A stretch of 64,000 nucleotides of DNA from assembly GCF_900177375.1 (NCBI RefSeq), contig NZ_FWZU01000002.1, forward strand, positions 434,001 through 498,000, read 5' to 3'. The notes beneath the pieces were generated by a model. It ran no database searches, was not told where the DNA came from, and saw only the letters and a list, made by a program, of their open reading frames with translations. The translations under genes and the position numbers were made by a program. This document shows, in pieces, positions 25,266 through 34,674 of this stretch (position 1 is its first letter; each line of letters starts with the position of its first letter). The stretch comes from Desulfovibrio gilichinskyi (GTDB taxonomy: Bacteria > Desulfobacterota > Desulfovibrionia > Desulfovibrionales > Desulfovibrionaceae).

Positions 25266-27074
25266 CTAATCTTCTTGAAGCTCTTTGATTGCCTTCGCGT
25301 AAGCTCTAAATACGTTTTCACGATTAAGCAGACCTATTATGTTATTGTGGTCATCTTCAGATACAACTGGAATCTGCCCGTAGTCTGTGTCCACGAATTT
25401 AAGCAGCGCAGTGTACAGATCATCATCTTTCATCAAAGTGGCAGGCTTTGTTGCTAAATCCTTGGCAAGGATAAGGTCGAAAAGATCCTGATTGAAAAGA
25501 TGATTTCTGACGTTTTGAATTGTCAAAATACCTGTGATTGTGCCTTTTTCATTTTTAACAGGGAAGTACAGCTCATTAGTGTTGGCGATGATATCTCTCA
25601 AAGCGATAAGAGTTGTTCCTTCTTCAAGAGTAGTGACTCTGCCCGGTTTGAAATAGTTCTCAACCTGAAGCTGTTCAAGGATATTTATAGTTGAATCCTC
25701 AATGTGAGCAGGGGATTCAAATTTGTTATCAACCTGATGTTCGTACAGAGAAAAATTGCGTCCCAGTACAATGCAGAGGGCAGAAGCCAGCATCAGAGGG
25801 GCTAGCAGCCCGTAACCCTGTGTAAGCTCGCAAACCATGATTAGCGGTCCGATAGGAGCTTTTGCAACCCCGGCGAAAAACGCCGCCATGCCGACAAGTA
25901 CATATCCGCCGGGCTGCGTGGCAATATCAGGGTAAAATCTATTGGCAACCTGTCCGACGATACCGCCTGTCATACCGCCGACAAATAATGCCGGAGCAAA
26001 CATACCACCGCTCATACCTGAACCTATGGTCATGGATGTTGCGACTGTTTTTCCCATGATAATTGCAAGCATCATCAGAATCGGGATTTCGCCCATCATT
26101 GCCATTTCCAGCCAGCCGTAGCCGCCTGAGAGCACCTGAGGGAAAAGCATTCCCATAAGACCCATCATAAGGCCGCCGATTCCGGTTGCCCACATGAGAC
26201 CAAGACGATCTTTAATTTTAGAGAAAATTGAATATTTAATGAAACGGAATGTGCGTATGTACATCCACCCTGCAAAGGTGCAGGCAAAAGCCAGAATTAT
26301 ATAAAAGATCATTTCACGGGGATCATGAAAGACAAATCGCGGAATTCCGAAAATCGGTTCTGATCCGTAAAACATTGTGAAAATAGAGTAAGAGACAACA
26401 GAAGACAAAACAGAAGGCAGAATCGCTTCTGATTCGAAATCTTCGCGGTAGATAACTTCTACAGCGGTTAGTGCTCCTCCGAGCGGAGCTCGGAATATTG
26501 CTCCGAGTCCTCCGGCAGCTCCGGCAAGAAGCAATATTCTGCGTTCTTTGGCAGACAGATTTAATTTTATGGCAATCCATGACCCCATACCTGCACCCAT
26601 TTGAGTGATAGGGCCTTCGCGTCCGGCACTGCCGCCGGTTGCAATTGTGAAAATTGAAGTGATCCCCTTGATAATGGGAATGAGTGGGCGCATTTTTCCG
26701 CCGCCCTGATGGAAACACTTAATAGTTGCATCTGTTCCGTCTGTTCCACCGGAGACAGTTTCAGGTATGAATTTGTTGACCAGCCATCCGGTGATTAATC
26801 CGACTGTCATTGTGCATACCGGGATGACCCATGTACGTAACTGCCCGGCAGGGCCGTGAAAAATTTCTTCGCCTGCAGGAGCCGGTAAAGTTACACCTGC
26901 AAGTTTGTGTAAGAAGAAAAATTTTCCATATTCAACTGCTGCAAAAAAAGCGACAGCTAAAACTCCTGAAAATAAACCGACCAGAACACCAAGTAAAAGC
27001 CACCTGAACGAGCTGATATTTCTGTATGATCGTGCAATTTCCTTCCATATTCTAAAATTTAAAAGAGGGCTCAT
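25266..27074 (-). CDS. CLC-family chloride channel/antiporter with two CBS domains
   Basis: This 602-residue membrane protein has about ten to twelve hydrophobic helices, then a tail with two CBS domains (about 465-600). CLC signatures are 'GGSAGREGP' (containing the gating Glu) and 'SGGMFAPALF' (GxFxP). The first ion-selectivity motif, GSGxP in ClcA, is here 'VSGGTDGTD', a variant form. CBS domains usually sense adenine nucleotides and gate transport. The start ATG overlaps the ribF stop by one base (TAATG), so it is translated as part of a ribF-clc pair. Confidence 0.92.
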   Translation of the reverse strand: MSPLLNFRIWKEIARSYRNISSFRWLLLGVLVGLFSGVLAVAFFAAVEYGKFFFLHKLAGVTLPAPAGEEIFHGPAGQLRTWVIPVCTMTVGLITGWLVNKFIPETVSGGTDGTDATIKCFHQGGGKMRPLIPIIKGITSIFTIATGGSAGREGPITQMGAGMGSWIAIKLNLSAKERRILLLAGAAGGLGAIFRAPLGGALTAVEVIYREDFESEAILPSVLSSVVSYSIFTMFYGSEPIFGIPRFVFHDPREMIFYIILAFACTFAGWMYIRTFRFIKYSIFSKIKDRLGLMWATGIGGLMMGLMGMLFPQVLSGGYGWLEMAMMGEIPILMMLAIIMGKTVATSMTIGSGMSGGMFAPALFVGGMTGGIVGQVANRFYPDIATQPGGYVLVGMAAFFAGVAKAPIGPLIMVCELTQGYGLLAPLMLASALCIVLGRNFSLYEHQVDNKFESPAHIEDSTINILEQLQVENYFKPGRVTTLEEGTTLIALRDIIANTNELYFPVKNEKGTITGILTIQNVRNHLFNQDLFDLILAKDLATKPATLMKDDDLYTALLKFVDTDYGQIPVVSEDDHNNIIGLLNRENVFRAYAKAIKELQED

Positions 27075-28057
27075 TAACAGGCTCCAGTTCCTGACTCTGT
27101 CAGGTGCAGACCCGGTCTGACTTGTGATTCCGGATACGAGAGAATAGATTTAGCTAGTTCAATATCTTTGGTAATGCGTGTTTTCAATTCGTCCAAGCCG
27201 TCGAATTTGCGTTCCGCACGGATTCTCTGGATAAAGTGAACCCTGATATTTTTACCGTAGATGTCATCGGAAAAGTTGAAAATATGAGCTTCAACAGATA
27301 GAGCGTCATTACCGAAAGTCGGATTTTTACCGATATTGGCAACACCTGCTTTGACCATTCCATCCACTTCTACCCGGATGGCGTAAACTCCTGACTTCGG
27401 AAACAGCTCGTCTTCAAGCTTGATATTAGCTGTCGGGAATCCTAAAAGACGGCCTCCGCGGTTCATACCGTGTACAACTTCCCCGCGAACCTGGTAGAAC
27501 CTGCCCAGTAACGGACGAACATCCCAGACGTTTCCTTCGCTTACAAGGTCCCTGATGCGCGAAGAGCTGACGACCGCATCATTAATAATAATCGGATCAA
27601 GCCTTTCAATTCCGTAACCGTATTTGCGACCTAGAGCGACCAGCACTTCATAATTGCCGGAACGGCCTTTACCCAAGGCGTAGTCATACCCGACGACCAT
27701 TTCTTTCATGGAAAGAGTATCAATGAGATATTTTTTGATGAATTCTTCAGGAGATAGAGATGCCATCTCTTTAGTAAAATTCAGAGCCAGAAGAATGTCA
27801 GGCTCATGCAGAGCAAGAAGTTCCAGCTTTTGTTTGGTGAGAGTTATGAATGGCGGAGTTTTACTGTTGACCAGTACCCTGAGCGGATGCGGGTCAAAGG
27901 TTACAACAACGCTGACCAAACCGTTGGCTTTGGCCTTTCTGCATGTGCTGCAAATAAGTTTCTGGTGTCCTTTATGGACTCCGTCGAAGTTACCTATTGT
28001 TACACACGATCCGTTTTCAATTTTTTGAATTTCTTCGATTGATCTGGCGATTATCAT
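27074..28057 (-). CDS. ribF: Bifunctional riboflavin kinase / FAD synthetase
   Basis: RibF converts riboflavin to FMN and then to FAD. The N-terminal adenylyltransferase half has the nucleotide motif 'TIGNFDGVHKGHQKLI' (about 21-36) and 'VVVTFDPHP'. The C-terminal flavokinase half has 'GRLLGFPTANI' and 'GVYAIRVEVDG'. The length of 327 aa is slightly above the usual 310. No FMN riboswitch is visible upstream. It is followed by clc with a one-base overlap. Confidence 0.96.
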   Translation of the reverse strand: MIIARSIEEIQKIENGSCVTIGNFDGVHKGHQKLICSTCRKAKANGLVSVVVTFDPHPLRVLVNSKTPPFITLTKQKLELLALHEPDILLALNFTKEMASLSPEEFIKKYLIDTLSMKEMVVGYDYALGKGRSGNYEVLVALGRKYGYGIERLDPIIINDAVVSSSRIRDLVSEGNVWDVRPLLGRFYQVRGEVVHGMNRGGRLLGFPTANIKLEDELFPKSGVYAIRVEVDGMVKAGVANIGKNPTFGNDALSVEAHIFNFSDDIYGKNIRVHFIQRIRAERKFDGLDELKTRITKDIELAKSILSYPESQVRPGLHLTESGTGAC

Positions 28058-28236
28058 TTTCGCTTCACTTTTTGGCGATAGATTTTAGAAAGGGGATAAC
28101 TACATTAAAAAGAAGCAGACTTCAAGTTAACGATTATCTCAAAAAAAAAGGTTAAAAAATTATTAATTTATCGAAATAATCGAATAAAACATTGTAAACA
28201 TAAGTTGCGTTTTTTTAAGCAGTAGAAGGCCAAAAG

Positions 28237-29691
28237 CTATTTTTTACTGTCACTGTCTTTTTCAACAGGATTTATCGTTTCTTCAAGAGTTCTAAGCTGT
28301 TCTTTTTGTTCTTTAGTTTTAGCAAGACCTTCAGCTTTTTTGAGATGAAATAACGCTTGTTGTTTATCTCTTCCATAAAGTGCGGCGTAAGCAAGATGCT
28401 CGTGCGCTCCGAAGTAATCTCCGGATTCTCCGAGGATACGCCCAAGATGGTAAAGGATTTCCTGATCATGGGGAACCATTTCAGCAACTTTACGCATTGT
28501 GGGTATTGCCTGAGCATAATCTTTACGCTCAGCCTGAATTCTTGCGATGAAAAATAAGGTCATAGCATCCGTAGGTGATCTTAAATAAGCTTCACGCAGG
28601 AATGGGGATGCTTTGTCCATTTTACCTATGGTGAAATAAAAGCGTCCGGTTTCCCGAAGGATTAAAGGGTCATTCGGGCATTCATTGTTAGCTAGCTGGA
28701 ATGCTGCTTCCGCATCTTGGTCCTGCTTCATGCGGGAAAGAATTATGCCGAGCCCTAAATGATCAAGGCATGTCCTGCTGGCTTCAGGTATATTCTCATA
28801 GTGCGCCATAGCCACTTTAGGATCAGTTCTTCTAGCTCGTATCAGTGTTTGAATTTTATGGAATTGAGCATCGTCATCGACGCGATTAAATACATCTGGA
28901 GGCATTCTTACAAAGCGTTGTTTAAGGTAATCAATACGGTCATTTAGTCCGGGGTGAGTGGAAAGATATGAAGGAATATTATTGTTGCTTACATACCACT
29001 GACGCTGTTTCATTTCTTTAAAGCTGTCCACCATGCTTGTGGGGTTAAAGCCTGATGCAACCAGAAAATTCATGCCTAAATGGTCAGCTTCTCTTTCATT
29101 TTGTTGTGTGTAGGTTAGGTAAGCACTTTGAGCCCCTGCCATCGAGCCCATTGATATAGCCTGTCCAAGAGCCGCGGTATTACCCCCGCCGGACATGCCG
29201 AGCATCATCCCTGCGAGAGTTCCCAGCATGCTGGCTATATTAACCAGTTTCATCTTTTCCATACGTCTTGCAACATGTCTTAAAGCAACGTGCGCAAGCT
29301 CATGACCGATAACGGCAGCGAGTTCAGACTCGTGTTTGAGATTAAGGATCAAACCTGTAAAAATGTATATATAGCCGCCGGGAATGGCAAAGGCGTTCAT
29401 AGCATTATTGTCAATAACCGCAGAGGTTATAGGAAATGGCTGCGGCGGCATTGAATGCGCAACTCTGGCGACAAGATTTTTAATATAGTCGTCAATTTGA
29501 GGATCAAGAACAACAGACATTCTCTCGTGAATCATTTTGTTAAACTCGCCGCCGAGTTTAATTTCATCAGACACGGTAAATTCACCGAACATGGAAGCCT
29601 CGGTAGCTTGAGGAGTCAACCATATAAACGAAAATAAAAATATCAAAACTATAGATATTCGGCGATGGAAATTTGTTCTTTTTATACTCAT
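28237..29691 (-). CDS. Periplasmic M48 metalloprotease with TPR repeats (BepA/YfgC-like)
   Basis: The 484-residue protein has a signal peptide ('SIVLIFLFSFIWLTP', cleavage near 'TEA'). The protease domain carries HELAH at 130-134 and a downstream 'EREADHLG' third zinc ligand. The second half is TPR-rich ('DAEAAFQLANNECPNDPLIL', 'KASPFLREAYLRSP', 'HDQEILYHLGRILGESGDYFGA'). This matches BepA, which assists or degrades outer-membrane assembly intermediates at the BAM complex. It is probably monocistronic. Confidence 0.9.
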   Translation of the reverse strand: MSIKRTNFHRRISIVLIFLFSFIWLTPQATEASMFGEFTVSDEIKLGGEFNKMIHERMSVVLDPQIDDYIKNLVARVAHSMPPQPFPITSAVIDNNAMNAFAIPGGYIYIFTGLILNLKHESELAAVIGHELAHVALRHVARRMEKMKLVNIASMLGTLAGMMLGMSGGGNTAALGQAISMGSMAGAQSAYLTYTQQNEREADHLGMNFLVASGFNPTSMVDSFKEMKQRQWYVSNNNIPSYLSTHPGLNDRIDYLKQRFVRMPPDVFNRVDDDAQFHKIQTLIRARRTDPKVAMAHYENIPEASRTCLDHLGLGIILSRMKQDQDAEAAFQLANNECPNDPLILRETGRFYFTIGKMDKASPFLREAYLRSPTDAMTLFFIARIQAERKDYAQAIPTMRKVAEMVPHDQEILYHLGRILGESGDYFGAHEHLAYAALYGRDKQQALFHLKKAEGLAKTKEQKEQLRTLEETINPVEKDSDSKK

Positions 29692-29744
29692 TGCTTTTAA
29701 CAGTATGTATAGATTTATGACTTGTAAAGTTCTGAGAAAATAAA

Positions 29745-29774
29745 AAGCCTCATGAGAATTTTCTCATGAGGCTT
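29745..29774 (-). terminator. Terminator downstream of rho
   Basis: A perfect 14-bp stem (aagcctcatgagaa / ttctcatgaggctt) with a 2-base loop and flanking A/T runs lies 30 bp past the rho stop. Confidence 0.88.
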
Positions 29775-29803
29775 AAATTTTGATATTTGACGGAAATAGT
29801 AAA

Positions 29804-31078
29804 TTATTTGCCCATCATTTCAAAAAAGTCTTCATTCTTTTTGGTTCCCTTCATTTTATCGAGAAGGAATTCCATGGAATCAATGCTGTTCATCGGAGCA
29901 AGCAGCTTTCTGAGAATCCAGACCTTGTTAAGAACTTCAGGAGAAAGAAGAAGTTCTTCTTTACGTGTTCCTGAGCGGTTAATATCAATGGCAGGGAATA
30001 CTCTTTTTTCTGCAAGTTTGCGGTCAAGATAAAGATCCATGTTACCGGTTCCTTTGAACTCTTCAAAGATAACTTCATCCATTCTTGAGCCTGTATCAAT
30101 CAAAGCTGTTGCAATAATTGTCAGACTTCCGCCTTCTTCAATGTTACGGGCTGCTCCGAAAAATCTTTTAGGACGCTGCATTGCGTTAGCATCGAGACCA
30201 CCGGAGAGAACTCTGCCGGAAGAAGGTGTTACTGCGTTGTAAGCTCTGCCGAGGCGGGTGATTGAATCAAGAAGAATAACAACATCTCTTTTCCGTTCAA
30301 CCAGCCGTTTAGCTTTTTCGAGAACCATTTCAGTAACCTGAACATGACGCTGCGGAGGCTCGTCAAAAGTAGAGCTGACAACTTCAGCGTGTACTGTTCT
30401 GGCCATGTCTGTAACTTCTTCGGGACGTTCGTCTATGAGGAGGACTATGAGGTCTACATCCGGATGATTGGCATTGATGGAGTTGGCAATATTCTGAAGC
30501 ATCATTGTCTTCCCTGTGCGGGGAGGAGCAACAAGCAGGGCGCGCTGCCCGAGGCCTATCGGAGCCAGAATGTCGATAACTCTTGAAGTGAAATTCTTAG
30601 GACCGTTTTCCATGTTGAAACGGCTGTCTGGGTAAACAGGAGTAAGGTTGTCGAAAAGAACAAGGTTTCTGGAATGTTCTGGAGGCTCTAAACCTATTTC
30701 ATTGACCCTGAGTAAGGCAAAGTATCTTTCACCCTCTTTAGGAGGACGAATCTGCCCGGAAATAATGTCGCCCTTTCTTAAACCGAATCTCCTGATCTGA
30801 GATGGAGATACATAAATATCATCCGGTCCGGGCATGTAGCTGTAAGTAGGTGATCGCAGGAAACCGAATCCATCGGGAAGGACTTCAAGAACTCCTTCTC
30901 CGTAAATTTGTCCGTTTTGAGCTGCGCATCCTTGGAGCAGGCCGAATATTAATTCCTGCTTTCGCATACCGCTTGGGTTTTCAACTTTGAACTTGGTAGC
31001 CAGATCCATAAGATCCGCCATGTTCTTTAGTTTCAATTCAGTCAGATTCAGATTGTTTGTCTTTTGTTCTTGGCCCAT
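29804..31078 (-). CDS. rho: Transcription termination factor Rho
   Basis: Rho is the hexameric RNA helicase that ends transcription. At 424 aa it has the N-terminal helical domain ('[19 protein letters not shown]'), the RNA-binding cold-shock fold ('[16 protein letters not shown]'), Walker A 'APPRTGKT' (184-191), Walker B '[16 protein letters not shown]', and the Q/R-loop regions. The ATG has only a weak ribosome site. A 349-bp leader with a stable hairpin lies upstream and may serve autoregulation. Confidence 0.97.
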   Translation of the reverse strand: MGQEQKTNNLNLTELKLKNMADLMDLATKFKVENPSGMRKQELIFGLLQGCAAQNGQIYGEGVLEVLPDGFGFLRSPTYSYMPGPDDIYVSPSQIRRFGLRKGDIISGQIRPPKEGERYFALLRVNEIGLEPPEHSRNLVLFDNLTPVYPDSRFNMENGPKNFTSRVIDILAPIGLGQRALLVAPPRTGKTMMLQNIANSINANHPDVDLIVLLIDERPEEVTDMARTVHAEVVSSTFDEPPQRHVQVTEMVLEKAKRLVERKRDVVILLDSITRLGRAYNAVTPSSGRVLSGGLDANAMQRPKRFFGAARNIEEGGSLTIIATALIDTGSRMDEVIFEEFKGTGNMDLYLDRKLAEKRVFPAIDINRSGTRKEELLLSPEVLNKVWILRKLLAPMNSIDSMEFLLDKMKGTKKNEDFFEMMGK

Positions 31079-31427
31079 ATCTTGTGTTAACCGAGAGTTA
31101 GAAGTTAAAAAATAAAAAAACTTATTTAATAATTATTATCAACGAGTGCGATACAGTTTAAAGTGTATCACGCACTCGTTAAAAAATGCTTTTGATGATC
31201 GTAAGAACTGAGTGTATTGGGTGTCCTAAAGTGAGGGGCGGCTTATGTGCTAGTTTTTATAATTTGTTAAAATATAGTGAACTGGCGCACGGCCCGTGCT
31301 GTGGCAACTAATGGAAGATTTGCTTAAAAAAATAAGCGTGGTGTAAAAGACATCAATCTTGCAAGCTGCAACTCATTAGGGCATTAACTGAAAGAATCGA
31401 ATATGACAAGTCGTTTAGATTTATTTT
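31079..31427. other. rho leader / carD-rho intergenic region
   Basis: No gene is seen in these 349 bp. On the transcript strand, 31201-31250 is C-rich and G-poor (19 C to 6 G), as Rho-loading (rut) sites are. A strong hairpin follows at 31141-31180, 63 bp before the rho start. Confidence 0.5.
31141..31180 (-). promoter_or_regulatory. Stem-loop in the rho leader
   Basis: The arms AACGAGTGC-(GT)-GATACA and TGTATC-GCACTCGTT form 15 base pairs with a two-base bulge and an 8-base loop. No T-run follows in either direction, so it is not a standard intrinsic terminator. Confidence 0.6.
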
Positions 31428-31964
31428 TTAAGATTCTTCTTCTTCGCTTTCTTCAGTGCCGTCAGGTTTTTCCAAAACATCAATGAATAAAGCGTTGATT
31501 TCTTCTTTTACAGTGTCCTGATCAAGTTCCAGTGCAAATGATAATTCCATGGAAACAAGGCCCATAGCCTGTTCAAGAAGTCTGCGTTCTCCAAATGACA
31601 ATTCTTTGTCGCGGCCGATCAGGAACAGTTCCTTGAGAACATAAGCAACGTCCTGAAGATCTCCGCTTTTAAGTTTTTCAGAGTATTCTCTGTACCGCCT
31701 GTTCCAGTTCTGCCCTGTATACCCGGTGAAATCGGATCTGTCTTTAAGACATTCATATATTCCGAGGCCGTCTTGCTTACTGCAGACAGGTCTTAGCCCA
31801 ACATTATGAGCATTAAAAACCGGGACCATGAGGGTTACATTGTTGCTTAGAATGCGGACAATGTAAAATTCGGCAGTTGATCCACTGACTTCTTGACTTT
31901 CAATACGTTCTACTTTGCCTACTCCCTGTGAGGGGTAGACAACAAGCTGGTTTAACTCGAACAC
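31428..31964 (-). CDS. carD: CarD-family RNA polymerase-interacting regulator
   Basis: This 178-residue protein begins 'FELNQLVVYPSQGVGKVERIE', the Tudor-like RNA polymerase-binding fold of CarD/TRCF-RID proteins, and ends in helical segments ('YREYSEKLKSGDLQDVAYVLKEL', 'LSFGERRLLEQAMGLVSMEL') that bind DNA upstream of the -10 element. CarD stabilises open promoter complexes. The start is GTG, with 'aaggag' six bases before it; a nearby ATG is out of frame. It follows pth in the same direction. Confidence 0.93.
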   Translation of the reverse strand: MFELNQLVVYPSQGVGKVERIESQEVSGSTAEFYIVRILSNNVTLMVPVFNAHNVGLRPVCSKQDGLGIYECLKDRSDFTGYTGQNWNRRYREYSEKLKSGDLQDVAYVLKELFLIGRDKELSFGERRLLEQAMGLVSMELSFALELDQDTVKEEINALFIDVLEKPDGTEESEEEES

Positions 31965-32193
31965 ACATGGCTCCTTGGACTTACAAAAGAAATGGTTAGA
32001 AATGCTTATCGGGTCGTCGTTTACAGTAATTCGAGATTAAAATCGGCGCGTTCAATCATTTCAGTATTGACGAATAACAGGTTTGTCGGCGTCCTTTATA
32101 CATTTCTTTTGGATCCCAGATTTTGAGGTATGCCTGATCTGGGGAATGTTTTCGAAAGAATACTATAACCGAAATGCGTTAAAGAGTCTATTG

Positions 32194-32805
32194 TCAGATT
32201 AAGCTTTCATCTGGCTCAAAGGTGTTCATGAATTGTGTAGCCGGTCCTTGACCGCGTCTGAAAAACACGTCCAGACCTTTAATAACTGCTTCGGTCATCT
32301 GCTTAACTGTTTTAAGTTCTTTCGGACAGAATTCTTCCAGCACGTAATCTTTAACTTGTGATGAAAATTCCGGTCTTCCTATTCCTATCCGTATTCTCAG
32401 GAATTCCGGTGAGTTCATCACCTCCTGAATGGACTGAAGTCCTCTGTGTCCGTTATTTCCACCACCACGTTTAAACTTCATTTTCCCTTGCGGAAGATCA
32501 AGTTCATCGTGAATAACAATCACATCTTTTACAGATATTGAAAATTTACCGCAAACTGCGGCAACTGCATTCCCGCTGAGGTTCATATAAGTGAGCGGTT
32601 TGGTCACGAGAATGTTGCTGCCTGCGATGTTGATGCTGAAAAGTTCGTAGTTGCCGGAAGATCCGAGGTTTTTATATTTCATACTTTTTCTGGATGAAGC
32701 CAGCTCAGCCAGTGCGTCAGCGGTCATAAAGCCGACGTTGTGTCTGGTTGCGGCATACTCAGACCCTGGATTTCCAAGCCCTGCGATAAGTGCTTTGTAT
32801 TCCAT
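32194..32805 (-). CDS. pth: Peptidyl-tRNA hydrolase
   Basis: Pth frees tRNA from peptidyl-tRNA that drops off ribosomes. The 203-residue protein has 'AGLGNPGSEYAATRHNVGF' with the catalytic His, 'PLTYMNLSG', 'VIHDELDLPQGKMKFKRGGGNNGHRGLQSI' (given here only as family landmarks), and the conserved Asp of 'HDELD'. It lies downstream of rplY, a frequent pairing, with a terminator hairpin between them. Confidence 0.96.
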   Translation of the reverse strand: MEYKALIAGLGNPGSEYAATRHNVGFMTADALAELASSRKSMKYKNLGSSGNYELFSINIAGSNILVTKPLTYMNLSGNAVAAVCGKFSISVKDVIVIHDELDLPQGKMKFKRGGGNNGHRGLQSIQEVMNSPEFLRIRIGIGRPEFSSQVKDYVLEEFCPKELKTVKQMTEAVIKGLDVFFRRGQGPATQFMNTFEPDESLI

Positions 32806-32862
32806 TTGGTTTAATCCTTTAAAAAAGCAGTAACAAAAAACAGATCATTTGAAAAAAGAAAA

Positions 32863-32882
32863 GGCCCCGGAACTCCGGGGCC
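32863..32882 (-). terminator. Terminator after rplY
   Basis: An 8-bp GC stem (ggccccgg / ccggggcc) has a 4-base loop. The minus strand continues into 'ttttcttttttc'. It probably separates or attenuates between rplY and pth. Confidence 0.85.
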
Positions 32883-32907
32883 CTCAGAAATCGACAAATA
32901 TAAAAAA

Positions 32908-33522
32908 CTATTTTTTAGCTTTTGCTTTCTTACTGTCAGCTTCAGCAGCATCTGCTTCGTCGACAACTTTTCTGCCGGCTACGCAGCGAACAAGAGCGAA
33001 GTTGCTATTAAAGTTGATGGTTGCGTCACCTTCAAGTTTAACATCTTCAACAAAAACAGTCTGGTTAACTTTCATGCCGTTGATGTCTACGACGATGCGT
33101 GCAGGTAGACTTCCAGCTGTACATGAAACTTCAAGAACGTCACGATACTTAGTCATAACACCACCAAGTTTTACACCTGGTGCTTTTCCTTCCATATCAA
33201 CAGGAACTTTTACTTTCAAAGGTTTGTCTGCAGATACACCGAGAAAGTCAACGTGATTGATACGAGGACGAACTGGATCCATTTCTGCTTTCCAAATCAA
33301 AGAGTCGTAGGTTTTGCCGTCAACTTCGAGACTGAATATACGAGTTGTACCGATCTTGTGGTACATCTTTGTGAATTCAATTTCTTTAACAGCGAGAATC
33401 ATGTGTTCGCCTTCCTGTGAATAAAATACAGCAGGAATCATTCCGGTGTTACGGAGCTGGCGATTGGCACCTTTACCAGTTTTCTCGCGCTTTGAAGCTA
33501 CGAAAGTTACTTTATCAGACAT
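32908..33522 (-). CDS. rplY: 50S ribosomal protein L25 (general stress protein Ctc type)
   Basis: L25 binds 5S rRNA in the large subunit. At 204 aa it is the long Ctc form: an L25 domain ('VTFVASKREKTGKGANRQLRNTG', about 3-90) followed by the TL5/Ctc beta domain ('VPVDMEGKAPGVKLGGVM'). The tail is rich in Lys, Ala and Asp. A perfect 'aaggagatata' site precedes the ATG. It lies between prs and pth, a conserved order. Confidence 0.96.
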   Translation of the reverse strand: MSDKVTFVASKREKTGKGANRQLRNTGMIPAVFYSQEGEHMILAVKEIEFTKMYHKIGTTRIFSLEVDGKTYDSLIWKAEMDPVRPRINHVDFLGVSADKPLKVKVPVDMEGKAPGVKLGGVMTKYRDVLEVSCTAGSLPARIVVDINGMKVNQTVFVEDVKLEGDATINFNSNFALVRCVAGRKVVDEADAAEADSKKAKAKK

Positions 33523-33588
33523 TATATCTCCTTTAGGTTAACCTGCTGCCGCTCAGAAATAGACCGGCAGAGGGTGGGAATAGGCGTT

Positions 33589-34527
33589 TTAAACGAAGAG
33601 AACGCTGACCGAAGATTCGGTGTGAACGTTATGAATGCATTTGGCAAGCAGTCCTGCTACTGACAGTACTTTAATCTTACCGCATTTAAGTTTCTCTTCT
33701 GGGACAGGCAGTGTGTTTGTTACTATTACCTCGGAAAAAGGTGCAGCACAAAGTCTGTCAATTGCAGGTCCGGAAAGAACTGGATGTGTAGCGCAGGCGA
33801 TTACTTCCTTAGCTCCATGTTCCATCAGTACTTTGGCGGCCTGACATATGGTTCCTGCTGTGTCGATCATGTCATCCATAACAACGCAGGTCTTTCCTGA
33901 TACTTCTCCGATTACGTTCATTGCCTGTGCCTGATTTGGCGCATCGCGACGTTTGTCAACGATTGCAAGTCCTGCACCGAGGCGTTTTGCGTAAGCTCTG
34001 GCACGTTCGGTTCCGCCTGCATCAGGGGAAACCATAACCATGTCCTCTTTGCGATGGCGTAATTCTTCAAGAAGAATAGGGGCAGCATAAATATTATCAA
34101 CAGGAAGGTTGAAAAATCCCTGAATCTGACCTGCATGCAAATCGATTGTGATCATACGCTGCATACCGGCTACAGTCAAAAAGTCTGCAACAAGTTTTGC
34201 ACTGATAGGAGCACGGGGAGAAACTTTTCTATCCTGTCTTGCATAACCGTAGTAAGGAATAACGGCAGTAATTCTGCGTGCACTTGCGCGTTTTAACGCG
34301 TCAAGCATGAGGCATAATTCCATGAAATTAAAGTTGACAGGATTGCATGTGGGCTGAACAACGAAAACGTCACAACCACGTACATTGTCCTGAATTTCAA
34401 TGCGAATTTCGCCGTCGCTGAACATTTCACGCAGACATGGAGTAAGACGGCTGCCGAGATGGTCACAGATTGCTTCTGAAAGCGACGGATTTGCCGAGCC
34501 GCTGATAATTTTGAGTTCACCGTTCAT
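33589..34527 (-). CDS. prs: Ribose-phosphate pyrophosphokinase
   Basis: Prs makes PRPP from ribose-5-phosphate and ATP for nucleotide, His and Trp synthesis. The N-terminus '[21 protein letters not shown]', '[10 protein letters not shown]', '[10 protein letters not shown]', the PRPP loop '[12 protein letters not shown]' and 'ATHPVLSG' are all present. I start it at the ATG at 34527 (312 aa) with 'ggtggag' upstream; a longer open frame runs through the tRNA-Gln gene and cannot be real. It lies 40 bp downstream of that tRNA. Confidence 0.97.
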   Translation of the reverse strand: MNGELKIISGSANPSLSEAICDHLGSRLTPCLREMFSDGEIRIEIQDNVRGCDVFVVQPTCNPVNFNFMELCLMLDALKRASARRITAVIPYYGYARQDRKVSPRAPISAKLVADFLTVAGMQRMITIDLHAGQIQGFFNLPVDNIYAAPILLEELRHRKEDMVMVSPDAGGTERARAYAKRLGAGLAIVDKRRDAPNQAQAMNVIGEVSGKTCVVMDDMIDTAGTICQAAKVLMEHGAKEVIACATHPVLSGPAIDRLCAAPFSEVIVTNTLPVPEEKLKCGKIKVLSVAGLLAKCIHNVHTESSVSVLFV

Positions 34528-34567
34528 GGGGTTCTCCACCTTGGCCTCTCGGGGAAGGGAGTAAATT

Positions 34568-34643
34568 TGGCTGGGATGGCAGGACTTGAACCTGCGAATG
34601 ACGGAATCAAAATCCGTTGCCTTACCAACTTGGCGACACCCCA
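34568..34643 (-). tRNA. tRNA-Gln (anticodon TTG)
   Basis: This is a 76-base cloverleaf on the minus strand: acceptor stem TGGGGTG/CATCCCA, D arm with 'GCCAAGTTGGTAAGGC', anticodon loop reading TTTTGAT (anticodon TTG, decoding CAA), T arm with GTTCGAATC, discriminator G and encoded CCA. It lies between ispE and prs in the same direction, so the primary transcript may be mRNA-tRNA-mRNA. Confidence 0.97.
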
Positions 34644-34674
34644 GCACTGATTATGTAGAAATTCGGACTAGTGC

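Noticed and set aside
34528-34647. 40-codon N-terminal extension of prs
   Set aside because: It is the antisense-free reading of the tRNA-Gln gene and spacer; the real prs start at 34527 has a ribosome site and gives the normal length.
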